This document shows positions 8,686 to 16,886 of a stretch of DNA of 64,000 bases, one piece after another. The stretch is from NCBI RefSeq assembly GCF_003432065.1, contig NZ_QWDE01000001.1, positions 2,046,001 to 2,110,000 on the forward strand. The letters are read 5' to 3'. Both the position numbers and the translations under genes were made by a program. Source of the DNA: Mucilaginibacter terrenus. GTDB taxonomy: Bacteria > Bacteroidota > Bacteroidia > Sphingobacteriales > Sphingobacteriaceae. The notes beneath the pieces were generated by a model, which did not search any database, was not told the origin of the DNA, and was given only the letters and a program-made list of their open reading frames with translations. The first letter of the stretch is position 1, and every line of letters begins with the position of its first letter.

Positions 8686-9261
8686 ATGGCGTTATACGTT
8701 GTTAGCAGAAAGTACATCTCGGATGGTAGATTACTGCTATTGAAAAGAATATCTGAAACTATTGTCGAGCAAACAGTTCACCGGCCCTCAAGGGGCGATG
8801 ATGGTAAGCTACAATACCAGGAATTAACCTTCCAACTTCATTATAATCCAGCTATCGAAAGCCATTTCCCCAGGCTTTGGGCCAAGCTGATCGATATGAC
8901 TTTATTTTTTATTCCGCTACAGCTTGTTACTCATGATAGCTGGTGGTCGGCATTAATTTCCGTAGTTGTGGCCACCATTTACGGCACCTTACTGGAACAC
9001 TACTACGGTTGCACCTTAGGAAAAAAGATAATAAGGCTTAAGGTGCTGGATGATTACGGCAATTTTCCCCCTTTGTTCCTGTCGCTAAAACGCAACGCGC
9101 TCGCCTCATTGAATCTTTCGCAACTTCCGGGTGTTAAGTTCAGGTTTCCAGATCCTGATGGATTGTCACACCGCTACAACATGAACTTAAATAACACGGT
9201 ATGCCAAACTTATGTAGTAGATGAAAGGAAGGTAACGGAGATCAGGGAGATGTTAGCGTAG
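8686..9261 (+). CDS. RDD family membrane protein
   Basis: This 191-residue protein has a soluble N-terminal third (to residue ~60), then an RLWAKLIDMTLFFIPL segment corresponding to the RDD family's first Arg/Asp helix. A second hydrophobic segment follows (WWSALISVVVATIYGTLLEHYYG), then the family's GxxxGKKIxxLKVLDxxG signature (CTLGKKIIRLKVLDDYG) and a basic C-terminal segment. The role of RDD proteins is mostly unknown; some are linked to ion or solute exchange. It starts 21 bp after the PQQ dehydrogenase stop and may share its transcript. Confidence 0.75.
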   Translation: MALYVVSRKYISDGRLLLLKRISETIVEQTVHRPSRGDDGKLQYQELTFQLHYNPAIESHFPRLWAKLIDMTLFFIPLQLVTHDSWWSALISVVVATIYGTLLEHYYGCTLGKKIIRLKVLDDYGNFPPLFLSLKRNALASLNLSQLPGVKFRFPDPDGLSHRYNMNLNNTVCQTYVVDERKVTEIREMLA

Positions 9262-9405
9262 TAATTCGTATTTATGGTTCCGTGTGATCATCCATTCTTT
9301 ATACACCTTCGGCACCAATCGCGAAGTACAATAAATATGTTTGAAGTTCATCGAAAGCAGACAAGAACACGAGGTTGATGACGGCAGTTTAGCGCAGATA
9401 TCAGG

Positions 9406-10419
9406 TCAGACCGCTCCGGATAATCTTATCGCCAGATCTTCTATATCATCTTTTCTTGCTAATTGATTGAGCCATTCTGCAGGAATGGTTTGATAACCGT
9501 ACAGTAACGCAGCTAAACCGCCTGTTACGGCTGCGGTTGTATCAGTGTCATTGCCGAGGTTCACGGCCTTCAACACTGCATCCTTGTAACTATCAGAATT
9601 AAGCAGGCACCAGATACTTGCTTCTAATGTGTGAAGCACATAGCCGCTGCTTTGTATCTGCCCCTCCGGAATCATGTCTATCCTGTCTATCAGCAACCGA
9701 TCAAACATCTGTCGCTCACCGGCAACTATCTCAATTGATCTCAAATACTCGGCAACGGTGACTTGCAGGTTTTGGTAAACAGCTATTTTGTCTCCGCCAT
9801 TTAATAAGCCTAAAGCAAATTCCAGATAGTAAAAACACGATATCACCGAACGCACATGCATGTGCGTAATCGATGAAACCTGCTTAATAAGTTCATATCT
9901 TTGGTTAACAGCTTTGTCCTTTATAAAAACAAGCAGAGGAAGTATCCTCATCAACGAGCCGTTTCCGTTACTGCGTTCGTCAAAATCGCCTGCAAATTCC
10001 GGCCTTTCGCCTGCCCCTAAACGGTCAATGGCACTTTGCGTGGTAATCCCAACATCAAAAACTTCGTTGTGAGCTGTCCAGTACTTGCGATAGCGCCAGT
10101 TGATCATGTTACTTGCTACTTTATTTAGGTCGAATCCGTCGGCAATAGCTTCGGCCAAGCAAAAAGTAAGGGAACTATCATCAGAGAATGTACCAGGAGG
10201 CTGTTCATGAGTACCCCAGCCAATCATATTTGTTACAGGCGAATTTACCAGTTGTTCCCGGCTCTTAAATTCGGCAGGTACTCCTAGCGCGTCGCCAATG
10301 GCTACGCCAAATAGTATACCTCTACAAATATTCTCCATGCTTTTTAGGGTGCCTGTTTTGATTAGGCTTCCACGGTACGCCGCCGGCACCCATTCCGGCT
10401 TTACTGGTTTATTTTCCAT
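9406..10419 (-). CDS. ADP-ribosylglycohydrolase (DraG family)
   Basis: The 337-residue protein has the DraG/ARH family's metal-binding motifs: GDALGVPAEF (residues 42-51), FSDDSSLT (Asp80, Asp81) and GNDTDTT near the C-terminus (Asp291, Asp293), which hold the two catalytic metal ions. The family removes ADP-ribose from proteins, nucleic acids or small molecules. The catalytic domain starts around Met28. The first 27 residues (MENKPVKPEWVPAAYRG...) are an unusual extension that resembles the small ORF at 11326-11487. The start overlaps the end of kptA by 11 bases, so the two are coupled. This suggests a shared role in ADP-ribose chemistry of RNA ends. Confidence 0.88.
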   Translation of the reverse strand: MENKPVKPEWVPAAYRGSLIKTGTLKSMENICRGILFGVAIGDALGVPAEFKSREQLVNSPVTNMIGWGTHEQPPGTFSDDSSLTFCLAEAIADGFDLNKVASNMINWRYRKYWTAHNEVFDVGITTQSAIDRLGAGERPEFAGDFDERSNGNGSLMRILPLLVFIKDKAVNQRYELIKQVSSITHMHVRSVISCFYYLEFALGLLNGGDKIAVYQNLQVTVAEYLRSIEIVAGERQMFDRLLIDRIDMIPEGQIQSSGYVLHTLEASIWCLLNSDSYKDAVLKAVNLGNDTDTTAAVTGGLAALLYGYQTIPAEWLNQLARKDDIEDLAIRLSGAV

Positions 10420-10969
10420 TTAACATGAGCTTTAAAAATACAGGTGGCACAACATCCGTTAGCCAAACGCCATTTTCTGATAGATAGAACTTGTGCCCCT
10501 GCGCGTACATATCTAAAGCTGCTACTTCAAAAATCACCGGCTTACCGTGCCGCTGCCCAACTTTGGTGGCCGTTTCGGTATCGGCGCTCAGATGTACGCG
10601 CTGCCTGTTGCGCTTTTCTAACCCTGTCGCCAAAATACTTTCTACAGATTGACTACCGGTACCGTGATAAAGTGTCGCAGGTGGCGTTTGCGGTTGCAAA
10701 CCAAGCTCTACTTCTACCGAGTGGCCCTGGCTGGCACGGACCTTCTCGCCATGCTCGTCAAAGGCAAAACGCTTCTTTGTGTTAGTTGCCACCACATGGT
10801 CAAGTACTGCACGGGTTAATGGCTTACCATGCGCTGCCATCTTTTCCAGTAATTCATCAACACGCACCCATCCTGCCGCGTCCAGTTGTATAACAATTAA
10901 CTTTGGGTTGTGGCGTAAAACCAGGCTCAGGAATTTACTGATGGCTGTCGTTTCCTTTTCACTTATCAT
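10409..10969 (-). CDS. kptA: RNA 2'-phosphotransferase (Tpt1/KptA family)
   Basis: This 186-residue protein is typical in length for KptA. It carries the family's blocks in order: SKFLSLVLRHNPK (~11-23), a winged-helix-like GWVRVDELL, KKRFAFDEHG, VRASQGHS (Arg78, His83), LYHGTGSQSVESIL (~100-113), VHLSADTETATKVGQRHGKPV (~125-145) and a C-terminal NGVWLTDVVP. The enzyme moves an internal 2'-phosphate from RNA to NAD+, producing ADP-ribose 1'',2''-cyclic phosphate via ADP-ribosylated RNA; related enzymes can also ADP-ribosylate nucleic-acid ends. Bacterial substrates are not well defined. The overlap with an ADP-ribosylglycohydrolase is informative context. Confidence 0.92.
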   Translation of the reverse strand: MISEKETTAISKFLSLVLRHNPKLIVIQLDAAGWVRVDELLEKMAAHGKPLTRAVLDHVVATNTKKRFAFDEHGEKVRASQGHSVEVELGLQPQTPPATLYHGTGSQSVESILATGLEKRNRQRVHLSADTETATKVGQRHGKPVIFEVAALDMYAQGHKFYLSENGVWLTDVVPPVFLKLMLNGK

Positions 10970-11325
10970 CAGTGGTAAAATTAATAAAAGAACATCGCTT
11001 ATTAAACCGCGACGAAGTTGATGAACAAACAGTCCAATAATCGCAACTGTGTAGTGATGCCGTCGGAAATTTCACGACTAGGTTACCGGATTGAAAAGTT
11101 CAGGATTTTTGACCCCCAAAACACGATTTTTGAAATTCTTGCCGCGGAAGTTTTTATTCGGAAGAAACAGCACTTTTATCTGTTAAAAAAAATGTGGTTT
11201 TTGAAGGTTTTGGATCACCAATATGGAACAATTCCCATCATTTCGGTCTTGAAAATCAGCACCCCAATAAACAAAAATTTCTGCACTAAAGTGGTGACAG
11301 TGTTTTGCCAGTAAAATAATAATTA
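10970..11325. other. Intergenic region upstream of kptA
   Basis: This 356-bp stretch has no convincing gene. A 98-codon plus-strand frame (11018-11314) is of biased, non-protein-like composition and I reject it. It should contain the kptA promoter, but I see no clean TAnnTTTG/TTTG pair. Confidence 0.4.
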
Positions 11326-11487
11326 TTATTTCTTATTAATACTCTTCTTTAAAGCTTTTAATGGCACCTTATTAAAGTTGTGCGTGCTCTTAATCTGCGG
11401 CAATTTTTCATCCCTCCGAGCATTTGTGATTGGGTCTTTATACGCCTCTGGAACCCATTCAAGCCGTATTTTTGGTTTGTTTTCCAT
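11326..11487 (-). CDS. Small basic protein (53 aa) resembling the N-terminus of the nearby ADP-ribosylglycohydrolase
   Basis: An ATG at 11487 opens a 53-codon frame ending at TAA 11326-11328. Its beginning (MENKPKIRLEWVPEAYKDPI) clearly parallels the hydrolase N-terminus at 10419 (MENKP....EWVPAAYRGSLI). The remainder is lysine-rich and unrelated. It lies 12 bp downstream of the flippase stop on the same strand. Either it is a real small protein whose module was also fused to the hydrolase, or it is the leftover start of a duplicated gene. Function unknown. Confidence 0.5.
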   Translation of the reverse strand: MENKPKIRLEWVPEAYKDPITNARRDEKLPQIKSTHNFNKVPLKALKKSINKK

Positions 11488-11499
11488 ATATCTTTGCAA

Positions 11500-12861
11500 T
11501 CATCGGTTCCAGATTCCGGTGGCTTTGTTGTCCATGATGAGCTTGCATTGCCAGGTTATAACAATGTTAGTCAGCAACATAACTATAATATTGGCCAGTA
11601 CCGTGCCGGGCAAGCCTACCTGCTTTATCAGCCATATAGACAGTGGTATATTTATAATTCCTATACTTATTACCAGTATCAATTGAACCCTCAGCTTGCC
11701 TACGCCATTAAGCAGGTAAGCGTGTATTACCATCCAGGTTTGTAGTATTACATACACAGCCATAACAAGCGAGAGCATATCTGGAACAGCAATACCGTGT
11801 CCTATCCACAGCTTGTAAACAACGTCCGCACAAAGGTAAAGCACAACTGCAAACGCCGATGCAAGCAGCCAAAGCTTGCGCATCTTATTGACAGACTGTT
11901 TAATCCAGTGAAGGTCTCCTCTAGCGTAAGCATCTGTAAAGGCGCTCCAGTAAGGTGTTATAATGATAAAGAATATAATATTGATAATAGAAAAATACTT
12001 GAAAGGAATATTAAACAATGTTACCTGGTCTGGCCCTAACACTCTTGTGATCACGATATTGTCGGTCTCATAAAGTACAAGCGCACCTATTTGTATGAAA
12101 AAGAAGGCGCCACTTACGGTAAGCAGGCTTTTAGCGTTATTTAGGTATATACCTTTAACCCTGGGAATGAAGCTTTTGAGACTTGTAGCGAATAGGTATA
12201 GGTTAGCTACAAGCAACACCAGTACCGGTGTTCCGGATGTTATAAGCACTAACAGGTATAAATTTTCTTTGCTCCATAGCGATAAAAGCCAAATGGCCAG
12301 GTATGTTAATGCCTGCCCCATCAGCGTGATAACTGAAACTTTAAAAGGCTGGTGTGTAGCGGTAAGGATACTATTAACAGGCTGTAAAACAAACTGTATA
12401 CAAAAAGAAGCCAGGGTGATTACCAATACAGACCATACGTCGAAGTTAACCGTGGCGGGTACGCGCATCAGCTCGTTCCAATTAAAAAAGGAGCCTATTG
12501 TGAAGAATAATAGGAACACAGCTGCTGCTATTATGCATAGCAAAGCATAAGTTGTACTAACATCGCGGTGCACTGTTTCGTGCTCATTAAGGGCCAGTGC
12601 ATGAGCCAATTTATTCCGAAGGCCATTGCTCAGCCCTATATCAAAGGTATTGATCCAAGCCACCAGGGAAGCCATAGTAACCCAAATACCATATTGTGTT
12701 GAGTTAAGATAATTAATGGTAAGTGGCAATAGCATAAACCCTATAAGAACGCTTAGTCCGCGAATTAGAAAAGTATAAATAATATTACGTTTAACCTGCA
12801 GGCTACGCTCGTCTCCGTTACTCCAAAAAGCTTTTACCTTGTCTTTAATTAAAGATAGCAT
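11500..12861 (-). CDS. Wzx-type polysaccharide flippase (copy 1)
   Basis: This 453-residue polytopic protein has roughly 12-14 hydrophobic helices of the MOP/polysaccharide transporter type. Family-typical features are RGLSVLIGFMLLPLTINYLN at the start, YGIWVTMASLVAWINTFDIGLSNGLRNKL near 75-105, and ETDNIVITRVLGP near 285-300. It would flip undecaprenyl-pyrophosphate-linked repeat units across the inner membrane. It is clearly paralogous to the plus-strand flippase at 20855-22201, sharing the TINY, YGIW, FDIGL.NGLRN and TPxWSA blocks. A TAGCTTTG element lies 52 bp upstream. It is the last large gene of the minus-strand arm that diverges from the export genes. Confidence 0.88.
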   Translation of the reverse strand: MLSLIKDKVKAFWSNGDERSLQVKRNIIYTFLIRGLSVLIGFMLLPLTINYLNSTQYGIWVTMASLVAWINTFDIGLSNGLRNKLAHALALNEHETVHRDVSTTYALLCIIAAAVFLLFFTIGSFFNWNELMRVPATVNFDVWSVLVITLASFCIQFVLQPVNSILTATHQPFKVSVITLMGQALTYLAIWLLSLWSKENLYLLVLITSGTPVLVLLVANLYLFATSLKSFIPRVKGIYLNNAKSLLTVSGAFFFIQIGALVLYETDNIVITRVLGPDQVTLFNIPFKYFSIINIIFFIIITPYWSAFTDAYARGDLHWIKQSVNKMRKLWLLASAFAVVLYLCADVVYKLWIGHGIAVPDMLSLVMAVYVILQTWMVIHAYLLNGVGKLRVQLILVISIGIINIPLSIWLIKQVGLPGTVLANIIVMLLTNIVITWQCKLIMDNKATGIWNR

Positions 12862-12913
12862 AATGTTAAGTAAGCATAGGTAAACGTCCTTTTTGCATAA
12901 GCATATAGTTGTA

Positions 12914-12921
12914 CAAAGCTA
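12914..12921 (-). promoter_or_regulatory. Candidate -7 promoter element for the flippase gene
   Basis: Read on the minus strand this is TAGCTTTG, a perfect match to the Bacteroidota -7 consensus TAnnTTTG, 52 bp before the ATG at 12861. No -33 TTTG is seen at the expected 19-21 bp distance, so support is partial. Confidence 0.3.
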
Positions 12922-12949
12922 CTATATTTACCATGCTTATAGCCGATAA

Positions 12950-13894
12950 TTATTGCACCGCAAACAGTTGTTTAGGGAGCATAGATGCGTTTATAGGAGC
13001 ATTCCAGTCGTTATTTTCCCAGCCATAAACCTTACCACAATTACCCTGGTTCCAGCCCGGGTTTGATGCGCCATCGGCACTTTTAAAATTGACGAGGTTA
13101 CCTTGAACCACATTCAAAGCGCAAGCGGAAGTATGCTGATTCCAAACATAAATACCGACATTAGTAAATGGCTGCCGCCGGCCGTATATGTTGTTGTTAA
13201 TGACACTTATATGGGTACCTCCAGCTATCGCAATACCGTATTGACCAGGGTCTACCAATATATTATTTTTTGCGATACTAAAACCACCGCCATTGTCGCC
13301 AAGCATAATACCTCCCCCTGTTTTACTTGGGCCACCTCCGCGAATACGATTACCAATCACTTCAACCGGACTTGTAGCTGTACCTGTTGTTTTATACAGG
13401 TTAATGGCATCTTCCGGCAAACTTTTACCAGGCAGGTTTTCACCTATATTATCGCTTATTTTATTCCCCGCTCCCGTCACCTCATCAAACTGTACCATCT
13501 GGCCGCGCGGGAAAGGGCCTTGCATGTTTTTAAATTGATTTTGACGAACATTAACCTGCTGACTTTTAAAAACATAAACACCCGTTGCCACCTGTTCAAA
13601 ATAACAGTTGATGATTTTAATATTCTTACAATTAAGAATGTTGATCCCAATTTTAGCGGAGTTTCGAAGCCTACAGTTTTGAATTGTTATGTTACTACAT
13701 TGGTTGAGGCTAATGCAATTTGATGTATCTCCGGTGATGTCCAAGTCGGATATCACTTTGCTATTTATACCTGAAAGCTTTAAAGGATGTGATATACTGT
13801 ACTTAGACTTTTGTGCGGTGGAGTTGCAGTTTACAGATATTACACAGATACCTAATAATAAGTAACACCGAAGCACCTTAATAATCTTTTCCAA
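12950..13894 (-). CDS. Secreted right-handed parallel beta-helix lipoprotein
   Basis: The 314-residue protein has a short hydrophobic leader with a lipobox-like VISVNC (Cys about residue 23), then repeated beta-helix rungs rich in Asn/Ile/Val (NCRLRNSAKIGINILNCKNI, NCYFEQVATGVYVF, GIAIAGGTHISVINNNIYG). This is the pectate-lyase-like fold often used to bind or cleave polysaccharide. The start appears to be TTG at 13894, since no upstream or nearby ATG keeps the signal peptide. Its neighbours (flippase, WecG/TagA) suggest action on the polysaccharide made here, as a lyase, epimerase or binding protein. Catalytic residues cannot be assigned by eye. Confidence 0.75.
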   Translation of the reverse strand: MEKIIKVLRCYLLLGICVISVNCNSTAQKSKYSISHPLKLSGINSKVISDLDITGDTSNCISLNQCSNITIQNCRLRNSAKIGINILNCKNIKIINCYFEQVATGVYVFKSQQVNVRQNQFKNMQGPFPRGQMVQFDEVTGAGNKISDNIGENLPGKSLPEDAINLYKTTGTATSPVEVIGNRIRGGGPSKTGGGIMLGDNGGGFSIAKNNILVDPGQYGIAIAGGTHISVINNNIYGRRQPFTNVGIYVWNQHTSACALNVVQGNLVNFKSADGASNPGWNQGNCGKVYGWENNDWNAPINASMLPKQLFAVQ

Positions 13895-13963
13895 TACCGT
13901 TAAGTTATTTACTGGAGTTCCAAACCTCCTGGCAGTTAAGATACTGAACTGTAAACCAACTGC

Positions 13964-14731
13964 TTACTTATCGCCCAGATAAGCTTTACCTTTTAACATT
14001 AAAGAAAACTTTTCCTTCCCTACTTTATGAACAAATACAGGTCCATAAAGCAGATAACGCTTCCATAGATGATTAGGTTCATTAAGCAAGCGGATGAACC
14101 ACTCTAAACCCAAGTTAATCCAAAACTTACCTGGCCGCTTTACTGTTTCTGAGTAGAAATCGAATACCGCTCCTATTGAGCAAATCACTTTCACATCAAG
14201 TTTATGTTTGTTGTGATACACCCAGGTTTCTTGTTTAGGAGCAGTCATTCCTACAAAAAGTACATCAGGCTTAAAGGCGTTGATATGCTTTATCATATCA
14301 GAATTATCTTCTTCAGTAAAGTTATCTTTAAATGGTGGCGAATGAAGTTCTACCTGTATATTGGGGTATTCTACTGATAAACGATTGCGTATACCTTCAA
14401 GTGTTTCTACAGAAGAACCAAGATAGAAGCATTTCCCACCTTTTAGATTCATTATGTTTAACATATAAGAATGGAGATCGGCTCCAGCTATCTTCTTAAT
14501 TTTTTTTCCTAGTAGGATTTTCACTGCCCCTACGATCCCTACTCCATCGGGTAAAAGTATATCAGACTCAAGTAAAACCTTCTTGAAAGCCGGATTTTTC
14601 TCAGCAATAATATATGAGTATTGATTTAAAGTATTTATAACATACTTAGACTTATTATCAACTTCAACTTGGTCTAAGGTGGAGGTAAAGATTGGATACT
14701 CAAATAAATTCAACGTAGAGTTCTTCGCCAT
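13964..14731 (-). CDS. WecG/TagA/CpsF family glycosyltransferase (copy 1)
   Basis: The 255-residue protein (usual family length ~240-260) has the diagnostic blocks: LLPDGVGIVGAVKILLGKKI (with the catalytic-region Asp in PDG), AGADLHSYML, FYLGSS, and the C-terminal VGMTAPKQETWVY and GAVFDFYSETVKRPGKFWINLGLEWFIRLLNEP. Members (GT26) transfer ManNAcA, ManNAc or other sugars onto lipid-linked intermediates, usually as an early step in repeat-unit assembly. A second family member is encoded at 30866-31615. The two differ widely, so they probably use different donors or acceptors. Confidence 0.9.
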   Translation of the reverse strand: MAKNSTLNLFEYPIFTSTLDQVEVDNKSKYVINTLNQYSYIIAEKNPAFKKVLLESDILLPDGVGIVGAVKILLGKKIKKIAGADLHSYMLNIMNLKGGKCFYLGSSVETLEGIRNRLSVEYPNIQVELHSPPFKDNFTEEDNSDMIKHINAFKPDVLFVGMTAPKQETWVYHNKHKLDVKVICSIGAVFDFYSETVKRPGKFWINLGLEWFIRLLNEPNHLWKRYLLYGPVFVHKVGKEKFSLMLKGKAYLGDK

Positions 14732-15002
14732 TCCCTTCTTAAAAAATAGTTGGTTCTAAAACCCCTGAGCTGTTATACACCCCTAAAAACATCATGCCAA
14801 ATAAATTATTGCTTCAGAAAATTAATCAAAATTGGGCGCACTACTGTAATAAAAGACATTAAAGAAATTTGTTAAACCATAATCTCTTGTAAAAGGATAA
14901 AATTATAAATTTTAACATTAAAATTTACTTCCAGTCAAAATATATACTTTAATAGGCTTACCCGGTTATTGGCTTATTTGTTTAAGTATGTAATATACGT
15001 TG

Positions 15003-15740
15003 TTAACTTGTATATGGTTGTCCTAAAAAATCCAACCATCTTATCATAGTATTACTATCGTAGTGATCTACTAAATTTCCGTTAGCATCTAAATCCGGGT
15101 GCAGCATTAACTCTGTTTTGCGGGCTATATTACTGTTCGGGTACTTACTTAAGAAATATTCAATCGTTTCAAAGCGGTCTGAGTAATTAAGTTCTTTTCT
15201 GATTAGCTTTTGATTTATGATATATCTGTACAAGTATTTTGTAAAGCTACCTTGCCGATAAGTTTGAGCTAACCTAAGTTTCAAGCGATATTCTTTAGCA
15301 ACCTGTGAAAAAATCCCAATAAAAGCAGGTAAAGTATGCAAGTGTAAATGCGAATCTATGTGAGTGATAAAAATCTTCTGGTCAATTGCACGATTCACTT
15401 GCGCTACAATCTCCTTATACAAAGCGTCTTTTTGTGCTGATGAAAAATAGCGCATTAAACTTCCTGTTACGGAAATGTTCCAACCACCGGTCTCGTTTAA
15501 AAAAAAAGGATCTATGTTTGTTATAGGCCTTAATTCTGCCAGATCAACATGTACCCCTATGTTTGTTATCGCCGAATTTGAGTGAATCTTTTCAACCGCA
15601 TCGTAAAAACCTTCTGTGTTGGTCATCAATGATGTACTATTTATAATGCCGCGTTCATAACACAATAAAATAGCTTTGTTTACAGAGCTACTATAACCAA
15701 AGTCATCGGCGTTGGCTAATACATTTTTGGGAATCTGCAT
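15003..15740 (-). CDS. ChbG/HpnK (YdjC-like) carbohydrate deacetylase
   Basis: The 245-residue protein starts at ATG 15740 (a TTG at 15743 also precedes it in frame). It shows the YdjC/ChbG signature: NADDFGYSSSVNKAI at residues ~10-24 supplies the metal-binding Asp pair, and HIDSHLHLHTLP near 115-126 supplies the histidines. NTEGFYDAVEKI and GVHVDLAELRP lie between. Family members deacetylate N-acetyl groups on amino-sugar oligosaccharides. In this locus it may edit a lipid-linked or exported glycan. It is the first gene of the minus-strand arm, divergent from the export operon. Confidence 0.88.
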   Translation of the reverse strand: MQIPKNVLANADDFGYSSSVNKAILLCYERGIINSTSLMTNTEGFYDAVEKIHSNSAITNIGVHVDLAELRPITNIDPFFLNETGGWNISVTGSLMRYFSSAQKDALYKEIVAQVNRAIDQKIFITHIDSHLHLHTLPAFIGIFSQVAKEYRLKLRLAQTYRQGSFTKYLYRYIINQKLIRKELNYSDRFETIEYFLSKYPNSNIARKTELMLHPDLDANGNLVDHYDSNTMIRWLDFLGQPYTS

Positions 15741-16099
15741 CAAGTGCCTATTATATGAAAAAGAAATTATTTCACAAAAAGTAAAATTTGAATATTTGCA
15801 ACGCCAAGCCGGATATTGCTATAATTACCGCAAAAAAAAACTTAAAAAATTCACCATTTCATATTTTTTATTATTTTCGCAATGGAAATAAGTTGGCAAC
15901 ACAGCAATTATTTGCGAACATGAGAGTAGATCAACCGTTTTTCTTGCTTGGTTTTTCCCCCAAATTTCTGAGCTTAACACTACTGTTGATTAATAGCGCA
16001 CGATTTTTTAATTTCAGCCACCTTTGGCAGACGCCGTAATATTAGTAAATGGCTCAAATACAATTGCGCACTTATTCAATTTTAGTTAACTAAATCAAT
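15741..16099. other. Divergent intergenic region between deacetylase and export operon
   Basis: This 359-bp AT-rich region should hold the promoters of both arms of the locus. TATTTTCG at 15882-15889, preceded by TTTC 21 bp upstream, is a near match to the Bacteroidota TTTG/TAnnTTTG promoter for the plus strand, with one mismatch in each box. An 83-codon plus-strand frame here (15788-16039) does not look like a protein. Confidence 0.35.
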
Positions 16100-16870
16100 A
16101 TGAAATTAAAACATCTCTTACCTATTTTTTTAGCCCTCGCATTTTTTGTTTCTTCATGTACATCTTACAAAAACGTTCCTTATTTTCAGGATCTAAACCG
16201 AGACAGCATACATACTGAAGATATTACTAATAAAACTCCTTTAACAATCCAGCCCGGCGATTTACTTGGCATACATGTTACCAGCATGAACCCGGACGCG
16301 TCGTATCTGTTCAACTACAATCTTGAGCGCCCATCCGGAACAAATCTTGATAAAAGCGAGCAAAATGCGGTTGTAGGTTACCTTGTTGACAAAGCGGGCA
16401 ACATACGTCTGCCTCTTGTTGGCGATGTTAATGTATTGGGGATGAGCACATTCGACATAGCAAAGCTGCTCGAAGAAAAGCTACTGCCTTATTTAACCAA
16501 GCCAAGGGTTAATGTTCGAATTCAAAACTTTAAAGTGAGCGTTATGGGAGATGTACGAGCACCGGGAGTTTATACTATTAACAACGAAAGGGCAACCGTA
16601 ACTGAGGCCCTTAGCCTTGCAGGTGATTTATACGTAACAGGTATCCGCAAAATATTATTGGTGCGCGAAGTTGACGGAAAGCGTACGTATGTTCCCTTAG
16701 ATCTCACATCTAAAAACCTATTTAACTCGCCTTATTATTATTTAAAAAATAATGATATGATTTACGTACAGCCAAACCAGGCAAGGGCGCAGAACGAAGG
16801 CACTACGTTCCAAAAAGCTGGCTTGTTAGTTTCAGCCTTGTCAATTCTCGCAATTCTTTTAACCCGATAA
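16100..16870 (+). CDS. Polysaccharide export outer-membrane lipoprotein (Wza-like)
   Basis: The 256-residue lipoprotein has a signal peptide and lipobox FVSSC (Cys20). A poly_export domain follows, with LTIQPGDLLGIHVTS near 50-64 and a GYLVDKAGNIRLPLVGDVNVLGMS block (~95-118). An SLBB domain carries VMGDVRAPGVYTINNERATVTEALSLAGD (~150-180). A C-terminal hydrophobic helix (LLVSALSILAILL) corresponds to the pore-forming outer-membrane segment. It forms the export channel for the polymer, working with the Wzc-like kinase that begins 16 bp downstream. It is the first gene of the plus-strand operon. Confidence 0.93.
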   Translation: MKLKHLLPIFLALAFFVSSCTSYKNVPYFQDLNRDSIHTEDITNKTPLTIQPGDLLGIHVTSMNPDASYLFNYNLERPSGTNLDKSEQNAVVGYLVDKAGNIRLPLVGDVNVLGMSTFDIAKLLEEKLLPYLTKPRVNVRIQNFKVSVMGDVRAPGVYTINNERATVTEALSLAGDLYVTGIRKILLVREVDGKRTYVPLDLTSKNLFNSPYYYLKNNDMIYVQPNQARAQNEGTTFQKAGLLVSALSILAILLTR

Positions 16871-16886
16871 TACAGCATCCTACTAT

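Noticed and set aside
11018..11314. 98-codon plus-strand frame in the kptA upstream gap
   Set aside because: No similarity to any family I know, no good start context, and composition typical of AT-rich noncoding DNA.
11489..11496. TATCTTTG promoter-like octamer on the plus strand
   Set aside because: It matches the -7 consensus, but there is no plus-strand gene after it and no -33 TTTG at the proper distance.
12095..12550. 151-codon plus-strand frame opposite the flippase
   Set aside because: Antisense shadow of a membrane-protein gene; no independent support.
13103..13723. 206-codon plus-strand frame opposite the beta-helix gene
   Set aside because: Antisense of repetitive beta-helix rungs; Thr/Asn-rich without any fold signature.
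15788..16039. 83-codon plus-strand frame in the divergent promoter region
   Set aside because: Low-complexity AT-rich translation; the region is needed for promoters of both arms.
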